From: UBA7446 sp964014735
GTDB taxonomy: Bacteria > Bacteroidota > Bacteroidia > Flavobacteriales > Flavobacteriaceae
Direction of reading: 5' to 3'
NCBI GenBank assembly: GCA_964014735.1
Contig: CAXHBH010000006.1
Span: 32,468-96,467 of the forward strand
DNA length: 64,000 nt
Both the position numbers and the translations under genes were made by a program. Of the stretch, positions 25,527 through 34,453 are shown piece after piece; position 1 is the first letter of the stretch, and the number at the start of each line of letters is the position of its first letter. A model generated the notes under the pieces. It made no database searches. It was not told the DNA's origin and was given only the letters and a program-made list of their open reading frames with translations.

Positions 25527-26756
25527 CTATTTAATAGCTGTTTGTTGTTCAAACTCAAATATTTTAAGCTGAAAAAAGGAGGCTGACGCCAGAATATGGT
25601 CAAAAATATCAGCTGATATTCCCTCGTGGTTTTTCCACACTTTATCAGACGTGAATGCATAGACTTCCAATGGTATTCCGTGTGGTGTGGGTGCCAATTG
25701 CCGACACATGACTGTAAGGCTTTGATTGATGTTTGGGTGTTGAGACAAATAAGTTTGAATGTAGGACCTAAATAATCCTATATTGGTCAGGTTCCTTCCG
25801 TTTAATGGAATCGAAGTATTTGTTTTTGCTGCTTTGTTATAAGCTTCAATTTCATTTTTTTTGTTTTCAATAAAGTTTTTAAAACGATCTAGCTGGGATA
25901 CGCTTTCTAATTCTTTTGCATTTAAGAAACTAATAGAAGAAGCTCTTATAAATAAGGGTCGCTTGATCCGGCGTCCATCCGATTCGCTCATCCCACGCCA
26001 GTTTTTGATTGAACTAGATAATAGTTTATAGGTCGGAACCGTAGTAATGGTGTTATCAAAATTCCGTACTTTAATGGTAGAAAGATTGATTTCAATAACG
26101 TCTCCATCTGCACCATAAGATTCCATAGTAATCCAGTCCCCAATGCGTACTAAGTCATTTGCAGTGATTTGAATACTGGCAACAAAGCCCAAAATGGTGT
26201 CCTTAAATACCAATAAGATAACTGCTGAAATAGCTCCTAAACCAGTAAAGAAATAAACAAGCTCTTTGCCAGAAAGAATAGAAAGCGCAAGAAGTATACC
26301 AATGCCCCATAGAAAAATCATGACTACTTGTACATAACTATCGATGGGTTTGTCTTTAAATTGTTTTTGCTTCTGTAATTGTTGCCTAAATGCCCTTAAA
26401 AGACTTTTTATAATCAGTATAGCAACAAATACTGCATAAACATCAACGATGGCTATAATCCATTCGTCAACTTTTTCGTTTGCGTTACTCCAAAACGGAA
26501 TTACGGCATGGAGAAAGAAATAAGGTATAATACGCGAAACATTTTTGGGGAACTTGTGTTCTATTAGCGCATCGTCCATTGTGGTTTTTGTAGCACCTGA
26601 AATCTTACTGGAGGCATTTACAAGAATATAGCGTGCAATAACACGTAATACCCAAGAAATTAAAAGTAGTATAATAGTTATGGCCGCAAAATCAGCCCAC
26701 CAGGCCCATGTTATTGACCAATTATTGTCGATTAGTAAATCGTAAAGTGGATGCAT
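25527..26756 (-). CDS. MscS-family mechanosensitive ion channel
   Basis: 409 residues. Four or five membrane segments occupy about 20-190: FAAITIILLLISWVLRVIARYIL, IVDVYAVFVAILIIKSLL, VVMIFLWGIGILLALSIL and the pore helix TGLGAISAVILLVFKDTILGFVASIQI. The MscS beta domain follows (RIGDWITMESYGADGDVIEINLSTIKVRNFDNTITTVPTYKLLSSSIKNW), then a C-terminal cytoplasmic domain with an inserted helix (about 290-320). It resembles the YbdG-type branch more than short MscS. The role is release of solutes under osmotic downshock. It is a single gene converging on tRNA-Asp. Confidence 0.9.
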   Translation of the reverse strand: MHPLYDLLIDNNWSITWAWWADFAAITIILLLISWVLRVIARYILVNASSKISGATKTTMDDALIEHKFPKNVSRIIPYFFLHAVIPFWSNANEKVDEWIIAIVDVYAVFVAILIIKSLLRAFRQQLQKQKQFKDKPIDSYVQVVMIFLWGIGILLALSILSGKELVYFFTGLGAISAVILLVFKDTILGFVASIQITANDLVRIGDWITMESYGADGDVIEINLSTIKVRNFDNTITTVPTYKLLSSSIKNWRGMSESDGRRIKRPLFIRASSISFLNAKELESVSQLDRFKNFIENKKNEIEAYNKAAKTNTSIPLNGRNLTNIGLFRSYIQTYLSQHPNINQSLTVMCRQLAPTPHGIPLEVYAFTSDKVWKNHEGISADIFDHILASASFFQLKIFEFEQQTAIK

Positions 26757-26810
26757 TTGTCTAAATTATTGATTAATTCTTTAACAAATGTCTATATTTA
26801 ATTATCCTAA

Positions 26811-26841
26811 AAAAAACCCGCGGCTTGAAAAGTGCGGGTTT
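26811..26841 (-). terminator. Rho-independent terminator for the HMG-CoA reductase/GHMP kinase transcript
   Basis: On the - strand AAACCCGC (26834-26841) pairs with GCGGGTTT (26814-26821) and is followed by T-rich sequence (the A-run 26809-26816 of the + strand). It lies about 255 nt past the stop of the GHMP kinase gene, which implies a long 3' untranslated end, and just ahead of the MscS gene. Confidence 0.7.
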
Positions 26842-27025
26842 CAAAACAATAACCAATAAAAATGTTACGACATAACACATCTAACAAACCATAAATCATG
26901 CCAAACTTGTATTAACTTCTTTTTTTTGTGTTGTATTTTTTTAATAATGTGCTTGAATAGTGTAAATGTAGTTGCTCAAACCCCCAACAATTTCGAAATT
27001 AAGTTAAAGCAAATTGAATACATTA

Positions 27026-27082
27026 ATGGATGAAGATGGTATTCCAGGAGGAACTAAAGTAACATTGTATGTGCCGCTATAA
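27026..27082 (+). pseudogene. Possible remnant of a LytS-type histidine kinase C-terminus
   Basis: The frame ending in TAA at 27082 reads MDEDGIPGGTKVTLYVPL. This resembles the last strand of HATPase domains in LytS-like kinases (GGT[KR]Vxxxx[IV]PL then stop). A stop in the same frame at 27005 cuts it off upstream, and no kinase body is visible. It could be a decayed gene end or chance. Confidence 0.25.
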
Positions 27083-27096
27083 TTGAAAACACGCAG

Positions 27097-27999
27097 CTAG
27101 TCATCAATAAGCGCTTGGTATTTCAAACAAGTATTGTAGCCTTTCTGCTCAAAGTAATAAGCAGTGTCGGCAGATCCACAAGCTAAAATAAAATCACCAC
27201 CCCATGAACCTAAACTCTTAATTGCCCCTGGATAATCATTAAATAATCTTTTTTGAATTGGCGTTGTACCAATCAGATTACCAATAAACATTTCGTGTTC
27301 TCTCATTAAGTTTTTAAAATTGTCAATTGTTAGATTTTCTAAAAAGGCTAAAGATAGCCTATTTATTATTTTCATTTTTTCCGGAGTAAGTTTAGCTCTG
27401 TCAAAAGCTGCTACGGCTTTCTGACTGTCCTGCTTTTTATTAAGATGAACAAAAAACAATTGATTTTTGAAAGAGAGATTAAAATCTACCGTATTTACAG
27501 AGGGATTAATCGTATTTGTGCGTTCATATAGAAGGACGCCTTGCGCCGTTGCACAAGCAATATCATATCCACTCCCTCCAAATACTTTTTGAAGAAGTAA
27601 ATATGGGTTTACTTCAGACCATTGAGCAAACAAAGAAATTAGGGTTGAAGAACTTCCTAGACCCCAGTTGCGATTAAACTCGAGCGTGCTCACAAATTTA
27701 AGTCCGTTAGCTTCTGACCAAATTTTTGAATTTAGTCCTTTTATTGCCATAAGGAGTTGTTGTATCCGCTGCCCAATAGCATCATTTTTTTGTTGTGGAG
27801 CAAAGGTGGTTTTGTCGAAACTGTTTTCATACCACACTTGCCCGTTAACGTCAATACTTTTCCATTCAATCTTTGCTTTGGTGGTTTTAGTAACATCCAG
27901 AGACTGTCCCAATTTGGTTGGTAACCCAAGTGCTTTAGCTCCACACAAAACAGCATATTCTGCAGTTAGTAATAATTTTCCTTTAGCGTAAAACTTCAT
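27097..27999 (-). CDS. GYDIA-family GHMP kinase (mevalonate-pathway-like kinase)
   Basis: 300 residues. It starts with the GHMP substrate strand (MKFYAKGKLLLTAEYAVLCGAKALGLPT), has the ATP-binding GLGSSSTL motif (PxxxGLGSSA type, about 113-120) and the family hallmark GGSGYDIACATAQG at about 141-154. SWGGDFILACG near the C-terminus matches the third GHMP motif. This Bacteroidota group is annotated as a GHMP kinase and is thought to serve isoprenoid synthesis as a phosphomevalonate- or mevalonate-type kinase; the exact substrate is not settled from sequence. It overlaps the HMG-CoA reductase gene by 4 nt (ATGA), supporting the mevalonate link. Confidence 0.85.
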   Translation of the reverse strand: MKFYAKGKLLLTAEYAVLCGAKALGLPTKLGQSLDVTKTTKAKIEWKSIDVNGQVWYENSFDKTTFAPQQKNDAIGQRIQQLLMAIKGLNSKIWSEANGLKFVSTLEFNRNWGLGSSSTLISLFAQWSEVNPYLLLQKVFGGSGYDIACATAQGVLLYERTNTINPSVNTVDFNLSFKNQLFFVHLNKKQDSQKAVAAFDRAKLTPEKMKIINRLSLAFLENLTIDNFKNLMREHEMFIGNLIGTTPIQKRLFNDYPGAIKSLGSWGGDFILACGSADTAYYFEQKGYNTCLKYQALIDD

Positions 28000-29327
28000 G
28001 CCTTGCGAAGTTTTACCAACAGCTTAGCAACCGAACGGTGAGATACAATATTGTCTTTAAAATACGTTATTGCTATTTCCTTTTCTTTTTCCGTTGCTTG
28101 CTGCTGATTTAAGATGTTTAAAAGGTGCATTTTCATATGTCCTTGTTGGATGCCAGTGGTAACCAAGCTTTTTACCGCAGCAAAATTTTGTGCTAATCCT
28201 GCAGCCGCAACGATTTGCATCAGTTCTTGTGCATTGGGTGTTCCCATGAGCTCATTACACCAACGTACCAAAGGGTGAAGTTTGGTCAATCCACCAACAG
28301 TGCCCAATGCCAACGGAACCCTCAGCGAAAATTTAAAAATACCACCCTTGATTTCCGCCTTAGAAAGACCTCGGTAATTGCCACTTGCAGCAGCATGAGC
28401 ATGTATGCCCGCGGCAACTGCTCTAAAGTCGTTTCCGCTGGCCATTACGACAGCATCTATACCGTTCATAATGCCCTTATTGTGAGTCACTGCTCGATAT
28501 GGTTCTACTTGTGCAATTTTTACGGCTTGCACAAACTTCTTGGCAAAATGTTTGCTTTCTTCTGCAGTTGGCAAAAGTTCATTTACCGGACAGCTAACAG
28601 CTGCTTCAACCATGCAGTTAGGCACATAGTTTGACAATATACTCATGACTACCTCAATGCTTTTTTCTTCCTCAGAAAAATCATGGTGTTTTTCGGCCAA
28701 TGCCTTCAAACTCCAGGCCAGTTGTTCTAAACAGGAATTAATGAAGTTTGCACCCATCGCATCTTGGGTCTCAAAACGCACATCCAATTGATAATAATTA
28801 GACATAGCATCGCTTTTGTCCACTAGGCTAAGTGCTGTAATACCACCACCACGGCTACGCATATTATGCGTGATTTCATTTGTAGAAGTTAAAAGTGCAG
28901 ATCTATACTGCTCAAAAAAGCTGTGTAGTTTTTGGGAGTCTCCGCGATACATAAAGTGTACGTGTCCAACTTTTTCTGTACTTATTATTGTAGCTTTAAA
29001 CCCGCCTTTGGTACTCCAAAATTTGGCTGCGTTGGATGCTGCAGCAACCACTGAACTTTCTTCGATAGCCATTGGTATGGTCAGAACGGTTCCATTGATG
29101 TTGAAATTGGGCGCCACGCCAAGAGGCATATAAAAATTGGTCAGTGCGTTTTCTATAAACTCGTCATGGAGGTTTTGCACTACTGCATCAGTGTGGTTGT
29201 ATTTTTGTAGAAGTTCTAACGCTTGAGCAGGATTATGAAACTGTTTGCTGACCCAATCTATCTTTTCAGCCTTGGTTTTTTTGGAAAATCCCGATACCAA
29301 TACACCTTGCCCTATACCTTTTGTCAT
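27996..29327 (-). CDS. Hydroxymethylglutaryl-CoA reductase (class II type)
   Basis: 443 residues. Landmarks are GFSKKTKAEKIDWV at the N-terminus, ENALTNFYMPLGVAPNFNINGT (substrate-binding Glu region), DAMGANFINS (dinucleotide-binding), HNKGIMNGIDAV, GNYRGLSKAEIKGG and GTVGGLTKLHP. No membrane anchor is present, as in bacterial class II enzymes. It reduces HMG-CoA to mevalonate for isoprenoid synthesis (the reverse is used by degraders). It is co-transcribed with the GHMP kinase; no other mevalonate genes are in the window. A TATCTTTG element ends 5 nt before the ATG, which would make the message almost leaderless. Confidence 0.93.
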   Translation of the reverse strand: MTKGIGQGVLVSGFSKKTKAEKIDWVSKQFHNPAQALELLQKYNHTDAVVQNLHDEFIENALTNFYMPLGVAPNFNINGTVLTIPMAIEESSVVAAASNAAKFWSTKGGFKATIISTEKVGHVHFMYRGDSQKLHSFFEQYRSALLTSTNEITHNMRSRGGGITALSLVDKSDAMSNYYQLDVRFETQDAMGANFINSCLEQLAWSLKALAEKHHDFSEEEKSIEVVMSILSNYVPNCMVEAAVSCPVNELLPTAEESKHFAKKFVQAVKIAQVEPYRAVTHNKGIMNGIDAVVMASGNDFRAVAAGIHAHAAASGNYRGLSKAEIKGGIFKFSLRVPLALGTVGGLTKLHPLVRWCNELMGTPNAQELMQIVAAAGLAQNFAAVKSLVTTGIQQGHMKMHLLNILNQQQATEKEKEIAITYFKDNIVSHRSVAKLLVKLRKA

Positions 29328-29331
29328 AATG

Positions 29332-29339
29332 CAAAGATA
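29332..29339 (-). promoter_or_regulatory. Candidate -7 element immediately before HMG-CoA reductase
   Basis: TATCTTTG on the - strand fits TAnnTTTG and ends only 5 nt before the ATG at 29327. No TTTG at proper spacing was found, so support is partial. Confidence 0.3.
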
Positions 29340-29403
29340 CGACTGTTGGGGAAAGTGTGACTTTACATAAAAATCATATATTAGCTGCCTATCAATTTAT
29401 CTT

Positions 29404-30960
29404 ATGGAAGCACAATTTGGCGGTTCCGCTCTTAACCAAAAGACCATTTTAAACCACCCAGTTGGGTTATTTGTTTTATTTTTTACTGAAATGTGGGAGC
29501 GCTTTAGCTATTACGGGATGCGTGCCATTTTGGTGTTGTTCCTCACTTCTTCAATGATGAATGATGGTTGGGCATGGTCAAACGAGGATGCCTTGGAATT
29601 GTATGGTTTATATACCGGCTTGGTATATCTAACCCCCATCCTTGGTGGATTTCTTGCCGATAAATTTTTAGGATACCGCAATGCAACTGTTTTGGGAGCT
29701 TTGATTATGACCTTAGGACATGCTTCCATGGCATTCGAAGCCTTTACAGAATCCTTCTTCTATCTAGGATTAGCCCTTTTAATTATCGGAAATGGTTTTT
29801 TTAAGCCTAATATTTCTTCCATTGTAGGACAGTTGTATAAAGATGGTGATAAGCGTAAAGATGGCGGTTATACCATTTTTTATATGGGTATTAATGCTGG
29901 TGCTTTCTTAGGAATATTGCTTTGTGGATATGTTGGTGAGAAAGTAGGCTGGCATCTAGGCTTTGGTCTAGCTGGTATTTTTATGTTCTTTGGTATGTTG
30001 CAGTTTTGGTACGCACAAAAGATATTTGGCAATATTGGCCTGACCCCCAAGAAGCAGGCAGAAGTACAGCCAGCCAATAAACATCAAAATGTAAAGAAGG
30101 GATTTACCAACATTGAAATAGACCGTTTGATAGTTATTGTTGTTTTTTCCATTTTCACAATTTTCTTTTGGTGGGCATTTGAACAAGCAGGTGGCTCAAT
30201 GACCATATTTGCAAAAGACTTTACGCAACGGACATTGGTTGGTGATGCCTCGGAAATTTTCAAGTTGGCCAACACAGTTATTACGTTAGTACCGATGATA
30301 GTTTTGACCATAGTGCTCTATGGATTATTTAATAATATGCTCAGTAATTTCATGTTATCTAATTTCTTTTTAGGTGTAAGCTTTGCCATCATTTGGGGTA
30401 TTGTTGTTTGGATGATTGTCCGTGAGTTTTCAGTGACAGCTACTGAAATTCCTGCTTCTTGGTTTTCAGTTTTGAATTCTCTATACATTATATTATTAGC
30501 GCCATTATTTTCAAAAATATGGACTTCTAAATTCAACCCTAGTGGACCAATAAAATTTGCCATTGGTCTTATTCTTTTGGGAACTGGCTTTGCCTTTTTG
30601 GCCTTTGGTGCTTGGAGTATTCCTTTAGGTGCAGAACAAGCTAGTGTCAGTATTGTTTGGCTCATATTAGCGTATTTATTCCATACCATGGGGGAATTGT
30701 GCATTTCACCCGTAGGTCTGTCTTATGTGAGTAAGTTGGCGCCAATTAAGTTAGTTGGTCTCATGTTTGGGTTCTGGTTTGTTTGTAGCGCCGTCGCTAA
30801 TTATTTAGGCGGAAAAACAGGAAGTTATATTGATAAAATTTCAGAAGCCTATGGTCTATCGAACTTTTTTTTAATTTTCTTTGTAATACCTATTTTGGCA
30901 GGTATTTTGATGATTTTATTGAACCCCATCCTTATCAAAAAAATGCATGGAATTGATTAA
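29404..30960 (+). CDS. POT/PTR2-family proton-dependent peptide transporter
   Basis: 518 residues with about 12-14 membrane segments. The N-terminal ExxERFSYYGMRAILVLFL (with the proton-coupling ExxER motif near residue 30), the GGFLADKFLGYR loop and FYMGINAGAFLGILLCGYVGE are family signatures. In the C-terminal half FWWAFEQAGGSM and GELCISPVGLSYVSKLAP match the substrate-binding helices 7 and 10. It imports di- and tripeptides with protons across the inner membrane. The following thioredoxin-like gene starts inside its last codons (14-nt overlap). Confidence 0.93.
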   Translation: MEAQFGGSALNQKTILNHPVGLFVLFFTEMWERFSYYGMRAILVLFLTSSMMNDGWAWSNEDALELYGLYTGLVYLTPILGGFLADKFLGYRNATVLGALIMTLGHASMAFEAFTESFFYLGLALLIIGNGFFKPNISSIVGQLYKDGDKRKDGGYTIFYMGINAGAFLGILLCGYVGEKVGWHLGFGLAGIFMFFGMLQFWYAQKIFGNIGLTPKKQAEVQPANKHQNVKKGFTNIEIDRLIVIVVFSIFTIFFWWAFEQAGGSMTIFAKDFTQRTLVGDASEIFKLANTVITLVPMIVLTIVLYGLFNNMLSNFMLSNFFLGVSFAIIWGIVVWMIVREFSVTATEIPASWFSVLNSLYIILLAPLFSKIWTSKFNPSGPIKFAIGLILLGTGFAFLAFGAWSIPLGAEQASVSIVWLILAYLFHTMGELCISPVGLSYVSKLAPIKLVGLMFGFWFVCSAVANYLGGKTGSYIDKISEAYGLSNFFLIFFVIPILAGILMILLNPILIKKMHGID

Positions 30961-31495
30961 AAAAATTACAACTCTAATTCTAATAACGCTTTCCTTTTGT
31001 GTAAACGCCCAAGTCAAGTGGTATAGCTTTGAAGAGGCTTTTGAAGCACAAAAAGTAGACCCTAAGCCCATTATGGTTGATGCTTACACCGTTTGGTGTG
31101 GCCCATGTAAACTATTGGATAAAAACACATTTGGAAATAAAGACGTTAGTGACTACTTAAATGCCAACTTTTACCCTGTAAAATTTAATGCTGAAGGCAA
31201 TGATGTGGTGCGTTTTCAAGGTAAAGTTTATGACAACCCAAATTATGACCCACGGAGAGTTAAGAGCCGTAATAGCGCACATAACCTCACCAGATACTTA
31301 GGGGTTACTGGTTATCCAACCATCGTATTTTTTGACAAAGATGGGAATTATATAACCCCAGCGGTTGGTTATTTAAATCCAAAACAAATTGAAATCTATC
31401 TCAAACTTATATCTCAACAGGATTATTTGGAGTTTAAAAATGCTGATGATTTCACGGCATACATCAAAGCATTTAAAAATCAATTTAAGGGATAG
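30947..31495 (+). CDS. Secreted thioredoxin-like protein
   Basis: 182 residues. The signal peptide ends near VNAQ (residue 22). A thioredoxin fold follows with VWCGPCKLLDKNTF, so CGPC at about 51-54 and the DUF255/thioredoxin_7-type DKNTF continuation, and the cis-proline GYPTIVFFDKDG. An insert (YDNPNYDPRRVKSRNSAHNL) separates the two halves. It is probably a periplasmic disulfide reductase or isomerase; partners are unknown. It overlaps the peptide transporter gene by 14 nt, so the two are translationally linked. Confidence 0.88.
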   Translation: MELIKKITTLILITLSFCVNAQVKWYSFEEAFEAQKVDPKPIMVDAYTVWCGPCKLLDKNTFGNKDVSDYLNANFYPVKFNAEGNDVVRFQGKVYDNPNYDPRRVKSRNSAHNLTRYLGVTGYPTIVFFDKDGNYITPAVGYLNPKQIEIYLKLISQQDYLEFKNADDFTAYIKAFKNQFKG

Positions 31496-31531
31496 CTACA
31501 TTCAGTTGAAGTACTGTGAAATGCTGTATTT

Positions 31532-31729
31532 TTAGCTTCGCCAGTTGCTTTCCAACGTGCCACAAATGAAGGGTAATTGCTGCCATCGTTTTACATGACA
31601 AACAAATAGTAATACGCCAAATCCAATAAGAAATATATAGCTAAGATTGAGCTGAAAAACTCTTGTATAAGTAGTCCCAGACCAAAACCTGATCCAATAA
31701 GGGGCAATGGGTGTACTAGAGTGGGGCAT
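31532..31729 (-). CDS. Short membrane protein or gene remnant, unknown
   Basis: 65 residues starting 20 nt after the C40 peptidase stop on the same strand. A single hydrophobic segment (LSYIFLIGFGVLLFVCHV) is followed by a basic stretch. In related bacteria the gene after this peptidase is often a ComEC-type protein, whose N-terminus also begins with hydrophobic segments, so this may be a truncated comEC start. That is an inference from context, and the frame could also be random. Confidence 0.3.
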   Translation of the reverse strand: MPHSSTPIAPYWIRFWSGTTYTRVFQLNLSYIFLIGFGVLLFVCHVKRWQQLPFICGTLESNWRS

Positions 31730-31749
31730 TCAACAAAGCACGTTAGATT

Positions 31750-32211
31750 TTATTTTTTAAGGAACCTTCGTGTTTGAGCATAGGCTTTTTTCCAATAAGT
31801 ATTGTCAAGTGTTGTAATGATTACCCCTTTGGATGATGAAGCGTGAATAAATTGTGGAACGCCACGCTTGGTGCTTACCACAATGCCTGCGTGGGTAAGC
31901 CTACGTTTTCTTGAAGTCCTAAAAAAAACAAGATCTCCTTTTTTGGCTCTGTCTACAGAGATACGTTTGCCCTTTTTTCTTAAGGCATCAACTGTTCTAG
32001 GTATTTTAACCCCTTGTTGGCGGTAAGCATTGTAAATTAGTCCTGAGCAATCAATGCCATTTTTGGTATTTCCGCCCAAAGCATAAGGGGCGCCTAAATA
32101 TCCTTTGGCGTAATAAACAACCCCGTCTCTGGGTTTCATTTTATTCCCTTTTCGATAGCTTCCACAAGAAGCTACACTTAAAGCTAGAAGCAAAGCAAAT
32201 AGCCTACGCAT
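31750..32211 (-). CDS. C40-family (NlpC/P60) cell-wall peptidase lipoprotein
   Basis: 153 residues. Lipobox SVASC (Cys16) follows a short signal, so it is a lipoprotein. The catalytic Cys is in GIDCSGLIYNAYRQQG (about 54), the first His in THAGIVVS, and the polar partner in FIHASSS: the usual Cys-His-His triad. It cleaves peptide cross-links or stems of peptidoglycan in the periplasm. It overlaps the end of lpxB by 8 nt. Confidence 0.92.
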   Translation of the reverse strand: MRRLFALLLALSVASCGSYRKGNKMKPRDGVVYYAKGYLGAPYALGGNTKNGIDCSGLIYNAYRQQGVKIPRTVDALRKKGKRISVDRAKKGDLVFFRTSRKRRLTHAGIVVSTKRGVPQFIHASSSKGVIITTLDNTYWKKAYAQTRRFLKK

Positions 32212-33310
32212 TGGTTCTTTGTGAAATTAGTCTGGCCGTTTGATTACTAGCGCCACTTCCGCCTAGTTTTGCCTTTAACTTTTTACAGGCATCTAGTTGT
32301 ACTGCTCGTGTTGGACCATTCAAAATTATAGATAAGTCTTTAGACAACTGCTTTGCATTACAATTCCGCTGCAAGCGTTCTGGTACGGCCATCTGTTCTA
32401 AAATTAAATTAACAAGTGAGATGTAAGGCAGTTTAACAACTTGTTTTCCAATAGCGTAGCTCAAAGCACTAGTTTTATAACATACGATTTGCGGCACTTC
32501 GAGCAATGCTGTTTCTAAGGTAGCAGTTCCACTAGCTACCAAAGCGGCATGGGCATGTGATAATAACTTATATGTGTCGTTTTTGACAATGTGTAAGCCT
32601 AGGTTTTTAAATAACGCCTCATTAAGGTGTGGTGCTGCTCCAATCACAAAACAATAATCGGGGAACTCTTTAGCAACTTCCGACATTATGCGGATCATTT
32701 TAATTACCTCTTGCGCTCTACTTCCAGGAAGTAAGGCCACAATTGGCTTTTCTTTTGGAAGCATATATTTTGATTTGAAGGATTCCAAATCTCCAGGATC
32801 AAATTGCGCAATTTCATCTAGCAGCGGATGCCCAACAAAATCAACTGCTAGTTGGTGTTTTTCTTCAAAAAACTTCTTTTCAAAAGGAAGGATAACATAT
32901 AGATAGTCAATAACCTTTTTCATAAGCTTTATCCTATTTTCTTTCCATGCCCAAATCTGTGGGCTTATGTAATAATGTACAGGAATTTTTTTTGCTTTTG
33001 CCCATTTGGCTATGCGTAGGTTAAAACCAGGGTAGTCAATAAGCACAATTGCGTCTGGCTGAAATGCTAAAATATCTTCTTTACAATAACGTATGTTTTT
33101 TAAAATAGTAAGGATGTTTTTGGCGACTTCCCAAAAACCCATAAAAGCCAAATAACGGTAGTGCTTTACGATGGATGCCCCTTGAGCTTTCATAAGATCC
33201 CCTCCCCAAGCCCGAAAACTCGAATTTGACTCTTCTTGCTTGAGCGACTTTATAAGATTGGCGGCATGTAAATCTCCAGATGCTTCTCCGGCAATGATGT
33301 AGTACTTCAT
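32204..33310 (-). CDS. lpxB: Lipid-A-disaccharide synthase
   Basis: 368 residues from the ATG at 33310. This start is chosen because MKYYIIAGEASGDLHAANLIKSL is the family N-terminus and it forms an ATGA overlap with the upstream 88-residue gene; a further ATG at 33346 would only add 12 unrelated residues. Key blocks are IDYPGFNLRIAKWAK, VHYYISPQIWAWKENR and LLPGSRAQEV, then SGTATLETAL in the UDP-sugar site. It makes the beta-1,6 disaccharide of lipid A at the inner membrane, in step with the other outer-membrane genes in the window (lptE). Confidence 0.95.
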   Translation of the reverse strand: MKYYIIAGEASGDLHAANLIKSLKQEESNSSFRAWGGDLMKAQGASIVKHYRYLAFMGFWEVAKNILTILKNIRYCKEDILAFQPDAIVLIDYPGFNLRIAKWAKAKKIPVHYYISPQIWAWKENRIKLMKKVIDYLYVILPFEKKFFEEKHQLAVDFVGHPLLDEIAQFDPGDLESFKSKYMLPKEKPIVALLPGSRAQEVIKMIRIMSEVAKEFPDYCFVIGAAPHLNEALFKNLGLHIVKNDTYKLLSHAHAALVASGTATLETALLEVPQIVCYKTSALSYAIGKQVVKLPYISLVNLILEQMAVPERLQRNCNAKQLSKDLSIILNGPTRAVQLDACKKLKAKLGGSGASNQTARLISQRTNA

Positions 33311-33573
33311 CCAAAATGCTTTAATCCAAAGGTAAACAATGCACACAAGAAAGTGCTGGCAAGGACTCCGTAAGCAAAAGGCTCCCTATTTTTTCTAAGT
33401 GATCCAAAAAATAACAACAGATTAGGAAGCGTACAAAGTGTGGCGATACCAGCAACTTTGTCACCTTCTGTGATTTTAAAATCAAGATAAAGCAACGCAA
33501 TGCCGAGTGTAAAAAAAGGTAAGCCCAACCCCAACAACATACCCCAACGCAGTTGTTTTGTCAAAAGTCCCAT
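33307..33573 (-). CDS. Small conserved membrane protein between surE and lpxB
   Basis: 88 residues, with two or three membrane segments (MLLGLGLPFFTLGIALLYL, LCTLPNLLLFFGSL, YGVLASTFLCALFTFGL). It overlaps surE by 13 nt and lpxB by 4 nt, so it is translated with both. I do not recognise a named family; its fixed place next to lpxB hints at an envelope function, but this is inference only. Confidence 0.8.
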   Translation of the reverse strand: MGLLTKQLRWGMLLGLGLPFFTLGIALLYLDFKITEGDKVAGIATLCTLPNLLLFFGSLRKNREPFAYGVLASTFLCALFTFGLKHFG

Positions 33574-34328
33574 GTATTTAATTTCTTTATGCTTTGATGT
33601 GCCGTCATGTCAAAATGAACGGGAACAACGCTGACATAACCGTTTTCAAGTGCCCATTCGTCGGTGTCTTCTGCCTTGTCTTCATTTATAAACTTTCCTG
33701 TCAACCAGTAATATTCTTTACCAGTTGGATCTTCTCTTTTGTCAAATTCTTCAATCCAATATGCCATTGCTTGTCTACATATGCGTATTCCTTTAATGTC
33801 CTTTTTAGCTATCTTAGGTAGATTAACATTTAAAACTACACCTTTTGGAATCCCATTTGATAGAGCAGAAATAGCAATCCGCTTCACAAATGTGTTTATT
33901 TGTTCAAAATCAGCGTCCCATGCATAGTCTAAAAGTGAAAACCCTATAGCTGGAATACCTTCAATACCTGCTTCAACTGCAGCACTCATCGTTCCTGAAT
34001 AAATAACGTTAATTGAAGAATTGGAGCCGTGATTTATGCCAGAAACACATAGGTCTGGTTTGCGTTTTATAATTTCATTTACCCCCATTTTGACACAATC
34101 AGCTGGTGTGCCAGAACAGGCATATTCTGTCTGCGGCCCATCGTCAATGGTGACTTTGCTGCATCGAATCATGTTATTTATGGTAATGGCATGACCCATT
34201 CCAGATTGCGGACTGTCGGGAGCTACTACAATTACATCACCAATGCTATTCATCACGTGAATTAGATTTCGTAGCCCTGGAGCACTAATTCCGTCATCGT
34301 TTGTTACAAGAATTAAAGGCTTTTTCAT
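33561..34328 (-). CDS. surE: 5'/3'-nucleotidase SurE
   Basis: 255 residues. LVTNDDGISAPGLRNL holds the metal-binding Asp pair (Asp10, Asp11), VVAPDSPQSGMGHAIT the conserved Ser (Ser42) and SGINHGSN the metal-binding Asn. GTPADCVKMGV and YSGTMSAAVEAGIEGIPAIGFS complete the family pattern. It removes phosphate from nucleoside monophosphates. It is first gene of the surE-88 aa-lpxB-C40 peptidase unit; the leader region to prc (34329-34453) is shared by divergent genes. Confidence 0.95.
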   Translation of the reverse strand: MKKPLILVTNDDGISAPGLRNLIHVMNSIGDVIVVAPDSPQSGMGHAITINNMIRCSKVTIDDGPQTEYACSGTPADCVKMGVNEIIKRKPDLCVSGINHGSNSSINVIYSGTMSAAVEAGIEGIPAIGFSLLDYAWDADFEQINTFVKRIAISALSNGIPKGVVLNVNLPKIAKKDIKGIRICRQAMAYWIEEFDKREDPTGKEYYWLTGKFINEDKAEDTDEWALENGYVSVVPVHFDMTAHQSIKKLNTWDF

Positions 34329-34453
34329 AGGTTAGTTTTAAAAAATAAAAATACGCAATGATGGCTTCATATTTACTTTTTTTGGCACGGTTATGGAATA
34401 GTTATTAAAAATTTGCGAAAAAGCTGTATTTTTAAAGCTGCTTCCAAAAAAAT

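Larger units (their letters stand above)
26757..27096. other. 340-bp intergenic region
   Basis: It holds a strong - strand terminator (26811-26841) and a short + strand stretch that reads like the end of a sensor kinase (27026-27082). No complete gene is visible. Confidence 0.6.
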
